NCBI GenBank assembly: GCA_002424545.1
Contig: DIKL01000116.1
Span: 1-54,391, forward strand
From: Syntrophaceae bacterium UBA5619
GTDB taxonomy: Bacteria > Desulfobacterota > Syntrophia > Syntrophales > UBA5619
DNA length: 54,391 nt
Reading direction: 5' to 3'
Below the pieces are notes generated by a model, which had not been told where the DNA came from, did not search any database, and saw nothing but the letters and a program-made list of their open reading frames with translations. The position numbers and the translations under genes were made by a program. How positions within the stretch are numbered: position 1 is the first letter of the stretch; the number at the start of each line of letters is the position of its first letter. This document shows positions 7,785 to 15,721 of the stretch, in pieces.

Positions 7785-9092
7785 ATGGCGAAGCGTAAGA
7801 CTCCGATGCTGGACGAGTTGGAAAAAGGGAAATGGCCGAGTTTTGTCTCCGATATCAAACAGGAGGCCGAGTCGAGAAACAAAACCAAAGTGGACTTACA
7901 GACACCGAAGGAGGTTTGCGATGATCTGCTCGATCTTCTCGAGCTTTCCTTCAAGGACCGGGAAGGGCACTGGAAACACGGCGGCGTCGCGGGTGTTTTC
8001 GGGTATGGCGGAGGCGTGATCGGCCGGTACTGCGATCAGCCCGAACAATTCCCGGCGGTCAAGGATTTTCACACCCTCCGCGTCAATCAGCCCTCCAGTT
8101 ACTTCTACAAGACGGACTTCTTGAGGCAGATGTGCGAATTGTGGGAGAGGCGAGGCAGCGGTATCACCAACATGCATGGGTCCACCGGCGATATCATCTT
8201 TTTGGGCACGACCACGCCGCAGCTGGAAGAGATCTTCTGGGAACTCACCCATAACCTCAAACAGGACCTTGGCGGTTCCGGATCCAACCTCCGGTCGCCC
8301 AACTGCTGTATCGGAAAGTCCCGTTGCGAGTTTGCCTGCTACGACACCCAGGAGGCTTGCCGCAACCTCACGATGGAATTCCAGGATGAATTGCACAGAC
8401 CCTCGTTCGGGTATAAGTTCAAAATGAAGTTCGATGGCTGCCCCAACGGATGCGTCGCCTCGATCGCCAGATCGGACATGTCGGTGATCGGCACCTGGAA
8501 GGATGACATCCGCATCGATCAGGAGGCGGTCCGGGCTTACGTGGCCGGAGAATTCAAGCCGGATGGCGGCGGCTTCGCCGGTCGCGACTGGGGTCCCTTC
8601 GACATTCAGAAAGAGGTGATCGATCTCTGTCCCACCCATTGCATGGGATGGAACGGAAAGAAACTCGGGATCAACAACAAGGAATGCAACCGTTGCATGC
8701 ACTGCATCAATACGATGCCCCGGGCCCTGAGAATCGGAAAAGAGACGGGGGCCTCGATCCTGTTCGGCGCCAAAGCCCCGATTCTGGAAGGCGCGCAGCT
8801 ATCGACGTTGACCATCCCGTTCATGAGGATGGAAGAACCGTTCAATGAGCTCAAGGAACTGATCAATAAGATTTGGGATTGGTGGTCCGAAGAGGGCCGG
8901 AGCCGTGAACGCCTCGGCGAGCTGATGCAGCGCAAGGGATTCGCGAAATTTCTCGAGGTTTGCGAAGTGAAGCCGGATCCCCGCATGATCAAGGAGCCCA
9001 GATCGAACCCCTACATCTTCTGGAAGGAAGCGGACATTCCGGGAGGATGGGAGAGGGACATCAAAGATTTCAGAAAACGACATCAGAAATAG
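7785..9092 (+). CDS. dsrA: Dissimilatory sulfite reductase alpha subunit
   Basis: A 435-residue DsrA, close to the usual length. With DsrB it forms the cytosolic alpha2beta2 siroheme enzyme that reduces sulfite to a DsrC-bound trisulfide. The coupled siroheme/[4Fe-4S] ligands are visible as [12 protein letters not shown] (about 174-185) and CPNGC (about 217-221), and the inserted ferredoxin domain as CPTHC and CNRCMHC (about 284-307). ATG follows GAGAGGAGGTATTTTA, a strong ribosome site. It is followed by dsrB after 11 bases. The accompanying dsrD, with no dsrEFH or dsrL seen, points to the reductive rather than the sulfur-oxidising type. Confidence 0.98.
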   Translation: MAKRKTPMLDELEKGKWPSFVSDIKQEAESRNKTKVDLQTPKEVCDDLLDLLELSFKDREGHWKHGGVAGVFGYGGGVIGRYCDQPEQFPAVKDFHTLRVNQPSSYFYKTDFLRQMCELWERRGSGITNMHGSTGDIIFLGTTTPQLEEIFWELTHNLKQDLGGSGSNLRSPNCCIGKSRCEFACYDTQEACRNLTMEFQDELHRPSFGYKFKMKFDGCPNGCVASIARSDMSVIGTWKDDIRIDQEAVRAYVAGEFKPDGGGFAGRDWGPFDIQKEVIDLCPTHCMGWNGKKLGINNKECNRCMHCINTMPRALRIGKETGASILFGAKAPILEGAQLSTLTIPFMRMEEPFNELKELINKIWDWWSEEGRSRERLGELMQRKGFAKFLEVCEVKPDPRMIKEPRSNPYIFWKEADIPGGWERDIKDFRKRHQK

Positions 9093-9103
9093 GAGGGGTG
9101 AAA

Positions 9104-10219
9104 ATGGGTTACGATGCAAGCAATCCGATGAAGGACAGGATCACCGATATCGGTCCACGAGATTACAAAGAGTTTCTGCCTCCCGTCATCAAGAAGAATT
9201 TTGGAAAATGGTTGTACCACGAAATCCTCGAACCGGGCGTGCTGGTGCATGTCTCCGAGTCGGGGGAGAAGGTGTTCACCGTACGGGTGGGCGGCGCGCG
9301 GCTGATGAGCGTCACCCATATTCGCGAGATATGCGATATTGCCGATAAGCACTGCGACGGCTATGTCCGGTGGACCACCCGCAACAACATCGAGTTTATG
9401 GTCGATGACGAAGCGAAATTGAAGCCGCTGATGGAGGATCTGGAAAAGCGGAAATTCGCGGGCGGGTCGCTCAAGTTTCCCCGCGGCGGCACCGGGGCCG
9501 GCCTGACGAATATCGTACATACCCAGGGGTGGCTTCATTGCCATACCGCGGCGATCGATGCCTCGGGTGTGGTCAAGGCGGTCATGGATGAATTGTACGA
9601 GGATTTCGGAAAAATGAGGCTCCCCGCTCATGTCCGGATCTCGTTGGCCTGCTGCCTGAACATGTGCGGCGCCGTTCACTGCTCCGACATTGCCATTCTG
9701 GGCGTTCACCGCAAACCGCCCATGGTGGATCATGATAACTTGGGGAACATGTGCGAGATTCCTCTCGCCGTCGCGGCTTGCCCCACGGGAGCCATCAAGG
9801 CGACGACCGTGGACGGCAAAAAGAGTGTCGAGGTCAACAACGACAAGTGCATGTACTGCGGCAATTGTTTCACGATGTGTCCCGCCATGCCGTTGGCGGA
9901 TGCAACGGGAAGCGGTGTGGCCATCCTGGTGGGAGGAAAACTTTCAAATCGGATTACCGCCCCGATGTTCTCCAAGGTGGTGGTTCCTTTTCTTCCCAAT
10001 GAGGCGCCTCGCTGGCCGCAGACCGTGGAAGCGGTCAAGAAAATTCTCAATACCTATGCGAAAGACGCAAAGAAATATGAACGCCTCGGGGACTGGGCTG
10101 CGCGGATCGGTTGGGAGCGCTTCTTTGAAAAGACAGGGCTTCCGTTTACCGAACACCTGATCGACGATTACCGATTCGCGTACACGACCTGGCGAACCAG
10201 CACGCAGTTTAAATTTTAA
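9104..10219 (+). CDS. dsrB: Dissimilatory sulfite reductase beta subunit
   Basis: A 371-residue DsrB. The start at 9104 is set by ATG after ATAGGAGGGGTGAAA, although the frame is open further upstream through the dsrA end. The catalytic siroheme/[4Fe-4S] site is seen as [17 protein letters not shown] and [14 protein letters not shown], and the ferredoxin domain as CPTGAI and [16 protein letters not shown]. DsrB carries the functional siroheme in the alpha2beta2 enzyme (established knowledge). The gene is tightly packed between dsrA and dsrD, as in most sulfate reducers. Confidence 0.98.
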   Translation: MGYDASNPMKDRITDIGPRDYKEFLPPVIKKNFGKWLYHEILEPGVLVHVSESGEKVFTVRVGGARLMSVTHIREICDIADKHCDGYVRWTTRNNIEFMVDDEAKLKPLMEDLEKRKFAGGSLKFPRGGTGAGLTNIVHTQGWLHCHTAAIDASGVVKAVMDELYEDFGKMRLPAHVRISLACCLNMCGAVHCSDIAILGVHRKPPMVDHDNLGNMCEIPLAVAACPTGAIKATTVDGKKSVEVNNDKCMYCGNCFTMCPAMPLADATGSGVAILVGGKLSNRITAPMFSKVVVPFLPNEAPRWPQTVEAVKKILNTYAKDAKKYERLGDWAARIGWERFFEKTGLPFTEHLIDDYRFAYTTWRTSTQFKF

Positions 10220-10235
10220 CGAAAAGAGGTGTCTC

Positions 10236-10490
10236 ATGGGTGCGGAAGAGGACAAAAAGCTGGTCGTCGAAACCCTGAAGGCCAAAACGTTGAAAACGAA
10301 GTTCTATCTCAAGGACTTCAACAAGATGTTCCCGGACAAAAAGGCGAGGGAGGTCAGCAAGCTCGTCAACGAGATGGTCGCTGAGGGAACGCTGGAATAC
10401 TGGTCGAGCGGCAGCACGACGATGTTCGGACTGAAGGGGGCCGGCATCCAGCATGATGCGGAAGAGAGTAAGGAAGAGAGTAAGGAATAG
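10236..10490 (+). CDS. dsrD: DsrD, sulfite reductase activator
   Basis: An 84-residue winged-helix-like protein matching DsrD (LKAKTLKTKFYLKDF, VSKLVNEMVAEGTLEYWSSG, TTMFGLKG). DsrD has been reported to bind DsrAB and stimulate sulfite reduction, and is a marker of the reductive pathway. The C-terminus ends in a tandem EESK EESK E, encoded by a 12-base sequence repeated twice. It sits 16 bases after dsrB. Confidence 0.97.
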   Translation: MGAEEDKKLVVETLKAKTLKTKFYLKDFNKMFPDKKAREVSKLVNEMVAEGTLEYWSSGSTTMFGLKGAGIQHDAEESKEESKE

Positions 10491-10513
10491 CAAAATAGAG
10501 CAGGGCGGAGAAA

Positions 10514-11992
10514 ATGATTATTGATTGTCCACGAATTGTTTTCTCCGCCATGCGAGGCAATTCGGGAAAGACCTTCTTGACCGTGGGCGTCGCGGCGTCT
10601 CTTCGCCGTAAAGGGAAGAAGGTATTTCCTTTTAAAAAGGGTCCCGATTATATCGATCCCGCCTGGCTGGAAATGGCAGCGGGCCATCCCTGTTATAATT
10701 TGGATCTCTTTCTGATGGGACGCGACGGATTAATTTCGTCTTTCGCGGCCCAAGTGCAGCCGTCGGACGGCGCGTTGGTGGAGGGAAACCGGGGCCTCTT
10801 CGACGGCATGGACCGGGATGGGAGTTACAGTACGGCGGAACTGGCCAAGCTGCTGCGGGCGCCGGTGATATTGATCGCGGACTGCAGCATGACCACGCGA
10901 ACGGTTGCCGCGGCGATTCTCGGCTGTCAGCATTTCGATCCTCAGGTTGCGATCCAGGGGGTCATCCTGAATCGGATCGGCGGTGCGCGTCATGAGTCCA
11001 TTATCCGCTCCGCCGTGGAAGAGCGCTGCGCGGTGCCCGTTTTAGGAGCCGTTCCCCGGATCAGGAGCGGGATCTTTCCGGAGAGACATATGGGTCTCAT
11101 CCCGCCGCGGGAACATCCAGGGTCGGCCAGGGCGGTAGACGAGGCCGCCCAAATCGCGGATCGGTACGTGGATGTGGATCGGCTGTGGGAGATTGCTCGG
11201 GGTGCCCCTGCAGTTTCCTTTCAGAACCTGGACGGTACGGAGCAGGGATCAATTGCCCGCGCGGCGGCAAGAAAACCCAGAATAGGCGTGATCAGGGATT
11301 CCGCCTTCTGGTTCTACTATCCGGAGAATCTGGAAGCCCTCGAAAAAACCGGGGCGTCTCTGGTCGAGTGCAGCGCCCTTGGCGACAGGAAACTGCCGCC
11401 GGTGGATGCCCTGTACATCGGAGGGGGTTTCCCGGAGACCCATGCCGCGGCTCTGGCCGCGAACGCCGGTTTCCGGGAATCTCTCCATGCAGCCGTGGAG
11501 GCCGGGCTTCCCGTGTATGCGGAGTGCGGCGGCCTGATGTATCTGGGAAAAGAGCTGATCGTGGAGGGGAAGGCCTTTCCGATGGCCGGCGTATTTCCGT
11601 TTTGCTTTCATATCGAGGGGACCCCTCAAGGTCATGGGTACACCATCCTCGAAGCGGATACGCCGAATCCCTATTTCCCAACGGGTGAAATCCTCCACGG
11701 TCATGAGTTTCATTACTCCCACATTCCGGATTTTGAAGAGGGGAGCTTCACTTGTGCTTTTCAAGTCAGGCGAGGGCATGGCATCCACGGGCGAAGGGAT
11801 GGATTGTGCCACAAGAATGTGCTGGCCACATACTCCCACCTGCATGCCGCGGGAGCGAAGGGTTGGGCCGGGGCCTTGTCGGGACAGGCCGTTTCCTATC
11901 AGAGAAGAAGAGAATTTTCGGAACCAGGGAATGAGGCGTCGGCGGTGACAAACATGGGAGGACGTCAAGATGCTTGTTCCTGCCGAGGTTGA
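10514..11992 (+). CDS. cbiA: Cobyrinate a,c-diamide synthase-like amidase (DsrN-like)
   Basis: A 492-residue CbiA/CobB-family protein. The N-terminal ATP-binding domain shows SAMRGNSGKT (about 14-23) and FKKGPDYIDP; the C-terminal class I glutamine amidotransferase domain shows the nucleophile in YAECGGLMYLGK and a late TYSHLHA. In cobalamin synthesis this enzyme amidates the a and c side chains. When placed after dsrABD it is thought to amidate siroheme to the siroamide used by DsrAB (DsrN, by analogy with Allochromatium). The position immediately after dsrD favours the second role. The C-terminal roughly 40 residues after the catalytic domain look longer than usual and are rich in Arg, Gly and Ser. 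Confidence 0.9.
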   Translation: MIIDCPRIVFSAMRGNSGKTFLTVGVAASLRRKGKKVFPFKKGPDYIDPAWLEMAAGHPCYNLDLFLMGRDGLISSFAAQVQPSDGALVEGNRGLFDGMDRDGSYSTAELAKLLRAPVILIADCSMTTRTVAAAILGCQHFDPQVAIQGVILNRIGGARHESIIRSAVEERCAVPVLGAVPRIRSGIFPERHMGLIPPREHPGSARAVDEAAQIADRYVDVDRLWEIARGAPAVSFQNLDGTEQGSIARAAARKPRIGVIRDSAFWFYYPENLEALEKTGASLVECSALGDRKLPPVDALYIGGGFPETHAAALAANAGFRESLHAAVEAGLPVYAECGGLMYLGKELIVEGKAFPMAGVFPFCFHIEGTPQGHGYTILEADTPNPYFPTGEILHGHEFHYSHIPDFEEGSFTCAFQVRRGHGIHGRRDGLCHKNVLATYSHLHAAGAKGWAGALSGQAVSYQRRREFSEPGNEASAVTNMGGRQDACSCRG

Positions 11993-12047
11993 TGAGTTTG
12001 TCGTAACGGAACCAATAAAAAGCTAAATAGAGGGAGGTAATGCAGAT

Positions 12048-12368
12048 ATGCCGCAATTAGAGATTGATGGAAAGACGTACGAAGTGGATGAGGATGGCTT
12101 CCTGCAGGAACTGGACAAGTGGAACAGAGACTTCGCGCAGGGTTACGCCGCCGTGGAAGGCATCGAGGGTACGCTGACCGAAGATCATTGGAAACTGATC
12201 GATTACATCCGGAACTACTATGCCCAGTTCGGCATTGCTCCGATGATCCGGAAGATGTGCAAGGATACGGGATTTAATCTCAAACAGATTTATGAACTCT
12301 TTCCCTCGGGACCGGCCAAGGGAGCCTGCAAGCTGGCCGGCCTTTCGAAACCGACGGGATGCGTCTGA
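12048..12368 (+). CDS. dsrC: DsrC, sulfur-carrier substrate of DsrAB
   Basis: A 106-residue DsrC/TusE protein. The flexible C-terminal arm KGACKLAGLSKPTGCV carries both conserved Cys (Cys94 and the penultimate Cys105), so it can form the intramolecular trisulfide made by DsrAB and be reduced by DsrMKJOP. The upstream GPAKGAC element is complete. ATG follows AGAGGGAGGTAATGCAGAT, a very strong site, consistent with the high expression of DsrC. It lies in the same run as dsrABD, whereas in many Desulfovibrio genomes dsrC is elsewhere. Confidence 0.97.
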   Translation: MPQLEIDGKTYEVDEDGFLQELDKWNRDFAQGYAAVEGIEGTLTEDHWKLIDYIRNYYAQFGIAPMIRKMCKDTGFNLKQIYELFPSGPAKGACKLAGLSKPTGCV

Positions 12369-12692
12369 TTGAGTTTTATGAAGCGACCATCACAATCAGG
12401 ATCAATGGGTCATGATTCGGCGATGAGGGGTTAACCCCTTATTTGAGGATGGCTGTTGCAGGGTTGAATGCATCACGGCAAATCCTGTCTGCGGATCCAT
12501 CGTCCAATCGCGATGTTCCTGATATCGGCTCGATAACTTGGCGTAAGGCTTTCCCGCGTTTGATGACACGTTGCGCCAAGAAGGCCGAACCAGCCTCCAT
12601 GGCAAGATGACGGGCCTTTCCTTGGTTCGACTTCTCCAAGATCGGATTTTCGCTGGGCCCATTCGGTTGCGGATACAACGGGGAGTTTCGTT
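12369..12692. other. Gap between dsrC and the DsrMK-type cluster
   Basis: No convincing gene. A perfect palindrome AGGGGTTAACCCCT lies at 12426-12439 but has no loop or T-run. Open frames on the minus strand (for example 12439-12678) have no recognisable motif. The end holds the GGGGAG ribosome site of the macro-domain gene. Confidence 0.4.
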
Positions 12693-13229
12693 ATGTTGGA
12701 CGAATGCAGGGTGCAGGGGAAAATGATCCGCCTCATGGTCGGATTCATCACCGATCTTGAGAATGTGGATGGGATCGTCTATTACGCCCGACCGGATCTG
12801 ACGTTGGGCTCCGGATTCGGCACGGCGATTTCCACACAGGGCGGTCCAAAAGTGCAGGAGGAACTCAAGAAAACCCGTAACGCCGTGACGACGGACGTCG
12901 TCGTCACAGGCGGAGGCAACCTCAAGGCCAAGTTCATCCTTCATGCAGTCGGTCCCCGATTCCAGGAAGAGGACAGCGAAGAAAAATTGAAGGCAACGAC
13001 ATGGAATGTTCTACGAAAGGCGGAAGAACATAAACTTCAGAGAATCGCGTTTCCGGCAATGGGCGCGGGGTTCTACGGGATCCCTCTGCAAGTGAGCGCT
13101 CGCGTCACCCTGGAAGCGGCCAAACAGTTTCTGAAAAAAGCGGTAGATCCCAAGGAAGTTGTCTTCTGTCTTCGGGATTTGCGTGAACTGAGGGTTTTCC
13201 AGGAACATCTACGGAAGATCATGGAGTGA
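12693..13229 (+). CDS. Macro-domain (ADP-ribose-binding type) protein
   Basis: A 178-residue single-domain protein of the macro fold. The pattern is visible in order: an initial strand IRLMVGFITDLENVDGIVYYA (about 11-31), a glycine loop TLGSGFGTAISTQGG, TDVVVTGGGNLKAKFILHAVGP, then the second binding loop RIAFPAMGAGFYGIP. Macro domains bind or hydrolyse ADP-ribose and its derivatives. The usual NAAN Asn motif in the first loop is replaced by YYARPD, so hydrolase activity is uncertain. ATG 12693 has a good GGGGAG site; ATG 12723 would better match the fold's first strand. Its stop overlaps or abuts the following membrane gene, so it belongs to the redox cluster. Confidence 0.8.
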   Translation: MLDECRVQGKMIRLMVGFITDLENVDGIVYYARPDLTLGSGFGTAISTQGGPKVQEELKKTRNAVTTDVVVTGGGNLKAKFILHAVGPRFQEEDSEEKLKATTWNVLRKAEEHKLQRIAFPAMGAGFYGIPLQVSARVTLEAAKQFLKKAVDPKEVVFCLRDLRELRVFQEHLRKIME

Positions 13230-13231
13230 AG

Positions 13232-13924
13232 ATGAGCGACGCCCTTCGTTTCGTTTCCGATGAGTTGCAGTTGATGGCCTTGAGTTTCATGGCCATTGTC
13301 TACATCATTCGTATTCGTTGGTTTCTGAAATTCAAAGCCACGCGGGATCGCCAAGCCCCTGCCGAGCGTCGGGATACCTCTTTGTTCAAGGGAATTATCT
13401 ATTCCTGGGCCAACATCGCGATGCCGTGGTCCATGGAGAGCACCCGGAGGATGTTTTTCTTCTACATCCAGTTCGTGGTCTTCCATCTGGCCGTTGCCGC
13501 CAACATTGGGATGTCTTTCGTCATCCCGTATGCGCCGGATCTGATGAGGCCGATCGTCGTTGTCCGGCTGCTTCAGCTCCTGTTTGCGGCGGCCTTCATG
13601 ATCGGATGCTATCGGATGTACCGTCGTCTCAGCAATCCGGCGATGCGCCTGATCAGTACGCCGGATGACCTTTTTTCGCTGGGGTTGCTGACGGTCTGGT
13701 CGTTCGCTTCGATTTTCGCGGCCCCGAACCGTCCGGATCTGGGGGAGGGACCTTTGATGGTCTATTTCATCATGACCGCCTTCTTCCTGGTTTATGTGCC
13801 GTTCAGTAAAATATCCCATTATCTCTATTATCCCTTTACTCGCTTCTATTTCGGCAAAACCATGCACTATCGCGGCGTCTACCCGGTCAAGCGGGTAGCG
13901 CAGACAAAACCGACAACAGTATAG
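13232..13924 (+). CDS. Membrane cytochrome-b-like subunit (first of three, NarI/DsrM/HdrE-like)
   Basis: A 230-residue membrane protein with about five transmembrane helices (near residues 10-30, 75-97, 105-128, 145-162 and 172-195). His residues in FVVFHLAV and SKISHYLYY are candidates for heme b ligands, as in NarI/DsrM-type quinol-oxidising subunits. It lacks the longer loops of DsrM. GTG 13226, overlapping the macro-domain stop, is an alternative start. The next gene is an HdrD/DsrK-like Fe-S protein 27 bases on, so the two probably form a membrane-bound quinone-linked heterodisulfide-reductase-like pair. Loss of some canonical His ligands means heme content is uncertain. Confidence 0.7.
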   Translation: MSDALRFVSDELQLMALSFMAIVYIIRIRWFLKFKATRDRQAPAERRDTSLFKGIIYSWANIAMPWSMESTRRMFFFYIQFVVFHLAVAANIGMSFVIPYAPDLMRPIVVVRLLQLLFAAAFMIGCYRMYRRLSNPAMRLISTPDDLFSLGLLTVWSFASIFAAPNRPDLGEGPLMVYFIMTAFFLVYVPFSKISHYLYYPFTRFYFGKTMHYRGVYPVKRVAQTKPTTV

Positions 13925-13951
13925 AAATGCAAATCCATTCAAAGGCAACGA

Positions 13952-15700
13952 ATGATTCCAATTCCCAGGTCGCATAAAGCCGACAAGGTCGTCGAGAGAA
14001 TGAGCAAGAAACTGAACCGCCAGTTGGTGGGTTCGTTGGTGGGTTGCGTTCACTGCGGCATGTGCACGGAATCCTGCCACTATGTCCTGGCCAACCCGGA
14101 CGACCCCACCTTTGCGCCGGCATACAAGGCGGATCAGATTCGCAAGATTTTCAAACGCAACTTTGACTGGACGGGGAAGATATTCCCCTGGTGGGTTCAT
14201 GCCCAAGATGTTCGGACCGATGACGATCTGGAAAAACTCAAGGATATCGTATTCGGAAAATGCACCAACTGTCGAAGGTGTTCGCTGAACTGCCCGATGG
14301 GGGTGGATTTTGCGCTGCTGAACCGAATGGCCCGAGGGTTGCTTGTCTCCGTAGGCGTCATGCCGGAAGGCGTTGCCGTCGTCAGCAAGGATCAGTGGGA
14401 AGTTGGAAACCAGATGGGGGTGCTGCCGCAGGAATACATTGAAACCCTGGAATGGCTCTCCGACGAACTGGAAGAGGAGTTCAAGGATCCGGCGGCCCGG
14501 ATTCCAATCGATAAAATGGATGCCGACATCGTTTATGCCATCAATCCTCGGGAGGTGAAATACGACCCCCGGACGATTTCCGATGCGGCCCGCATCTTCT
14601 ATCTGGCGGGAGAGAATTGGACCATGCCCAGCGAAGGATGGGACATGACCAACTTCGGTCTCTTCTCCGGAGATGATGAGCTGGGCGGCGCTGTTGCGCT
14701 GAGGGTCTACGATAAGGTCCGTGAACTGAGGGGGAAAACGCTGGTTTTGTCCGAATGCGGGCACGGATACCGGTCGACCCGCTGTGAAGGGCCGAACTGG
14801 TCGGGGAACGAGGTTCCCTTTACGATAGAAAGTTCGGTCATGACGATGCTCCGTTACATCAGGGAAGGCCGGATTCAAGTCGATAAGAATAAGAATGAAA
14901 ACATGTACACCTTCCACGACTCCTGCAACAACGCCCGCAGTTGTGGCTTATTTGAAGAACCTCGGGAGCTTTTGGATCTTGTGGTTACCGATTTTCAGGA
15001 GATGTATCCGAACCGTGCGGAAAATTATTGCTGTACGGGCGGAGGGGGGGCGATGTCGATGTCGGAATACACGCCCCAGCGCCTGAAATCGGCCGTCATC
15101 AAGGCCGACCAACTGAAGGCCACCGGCGCGAAGACGGTGGTCACCTCCTGCCACAATTGCGTGGACGGTTTGACGGACGTGATCCGGCATTACAAGTTGG
15201 GCATGAAGGTGACGCAACTGGTGAACCTGACGGCCAATGCGCTGGTGATCCCCGAGAGGGTCGTCGTACCGGTCGGCATGTTGATCCCGAGCGCAGACTT
15301 GCCGCTGCAGGGATTCAAGATCCTTGTCGTGGACGATGAGCCGGACATCCTGACATTCCTCACCGCGGTTTTGGAGGATCAGGGAGCCACAGTGATTCAG
15401 GCGGCCGACGGCGATCAAGCGTTGGCCCTGGTCATCCAGGAAAGACCGGATCTGGTGACGCTCGATTTATCTCTACCGGGAAAGAACGGCGGATACGTAT
15501 TTGAAGAGATCCGAAACAATCCGTTGATCTGCTCCACCAAGATCTGTATCATTACCGGGAAGCCGGAGTTACGGCGGCTCATTTACGAACGTCCCGTCGC
15601 CCCTCCCGATGGATATCTGGACAAACCGGTGAACGAAAAGACACTGTTAACCAATGTTCGGATGTTGCTGGAGCTCAAACACCCTCAGGGGAACGCATAA
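13952..15700 (+). CDS. HdrD/DsrK-like Fe-S oxidoreductase fused to a response-regulator receiver domain
   Basis: A 582-residue fusion. Residues 1-450 are an HdrD/DsrK-type subunit: two [4Fe-4S] motifs CVHCGMCTESC and CTNCRRCSLNC, a SECGHGYRS motif, then HDSCNNARSCGLFEEPRE, NYCCTGGGGAMS and SCHNC of CCG type. From about residue 452 comes a full receiver domain: FKILVVDDEPD with the acidic pair, phospho-acceptor Asp in VTLDLSLPG, IITG and the conserved Lys in YLDKPV. There is no break or stop between the halves. A kinase and a second receiver follow at once. This couples a redox enzyme to phosphorelay input. Whether it signals or is regulated is unknown; receiver fusions to Fe-S oxidoreductases are uncommon. 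Confidence 0.9.
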   Translation: MIPIPRSHKADKVVERMSKKLNRQLVGSLVGCVHCGMCTESCHYVLANPDDPTFAPAYKADQIRKIFKRNFDWTGKIFPWWVHAQDVRTDDDLEKLKDIVFGKCTNCRRCSLNCPMGVDFALLNRMARGLLVSVGVMPEGVAVVSKDQWEVGNQMGVLPQEYIETLEWLSDELEEEFKDPAARIPIDKMDADIVYAINPREVKYDPRTISDAARIFYLAGENWTMPSEGWDMTNFGLFSGDDELGGAVALRVYDKVRELRGKTLVLSECGHGYRSTRCEGPNWSGNEVPFTIESSVMTMLRYIREGRIQVDKNKNENMYTFHDSCNNARSCGLFEEPRELLDLVVTDFQEMYPNRAENYCCTGGGGAMSMSEYTPQRLKSAVIKADQLKATGAKTVVTSCHNCVDGLTDVIRHYKLGMKVTQLVNLTANALVIPERVVVPVGMLIPSADLPLQGFKILVVDDEPDILTFLTAVLEDQGATVIQAADGDQALALVIQERPDLVTLDLSLPGKNGGYVFEEIRNNPLICSTKICIITGKPELRRLIYERPVAPPDGYLDKPVNEKTLLTNVRMLLELKHPQGNA

Positions 15701-15721
15701 TGATGCGGGGAAAGTGATTCG

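Noticed and set aside
12426..12439. Palindrome AGGGGTTAACCCCT as dsrC terminator
   Set aside because: No loop and no T-run; only noted as a symmetric site.
12402..12944. Minus-strand open frame over the gap after dsrC
   Set aside because: It runs into the macro-domain gene as its antisense shadow and has no motif.
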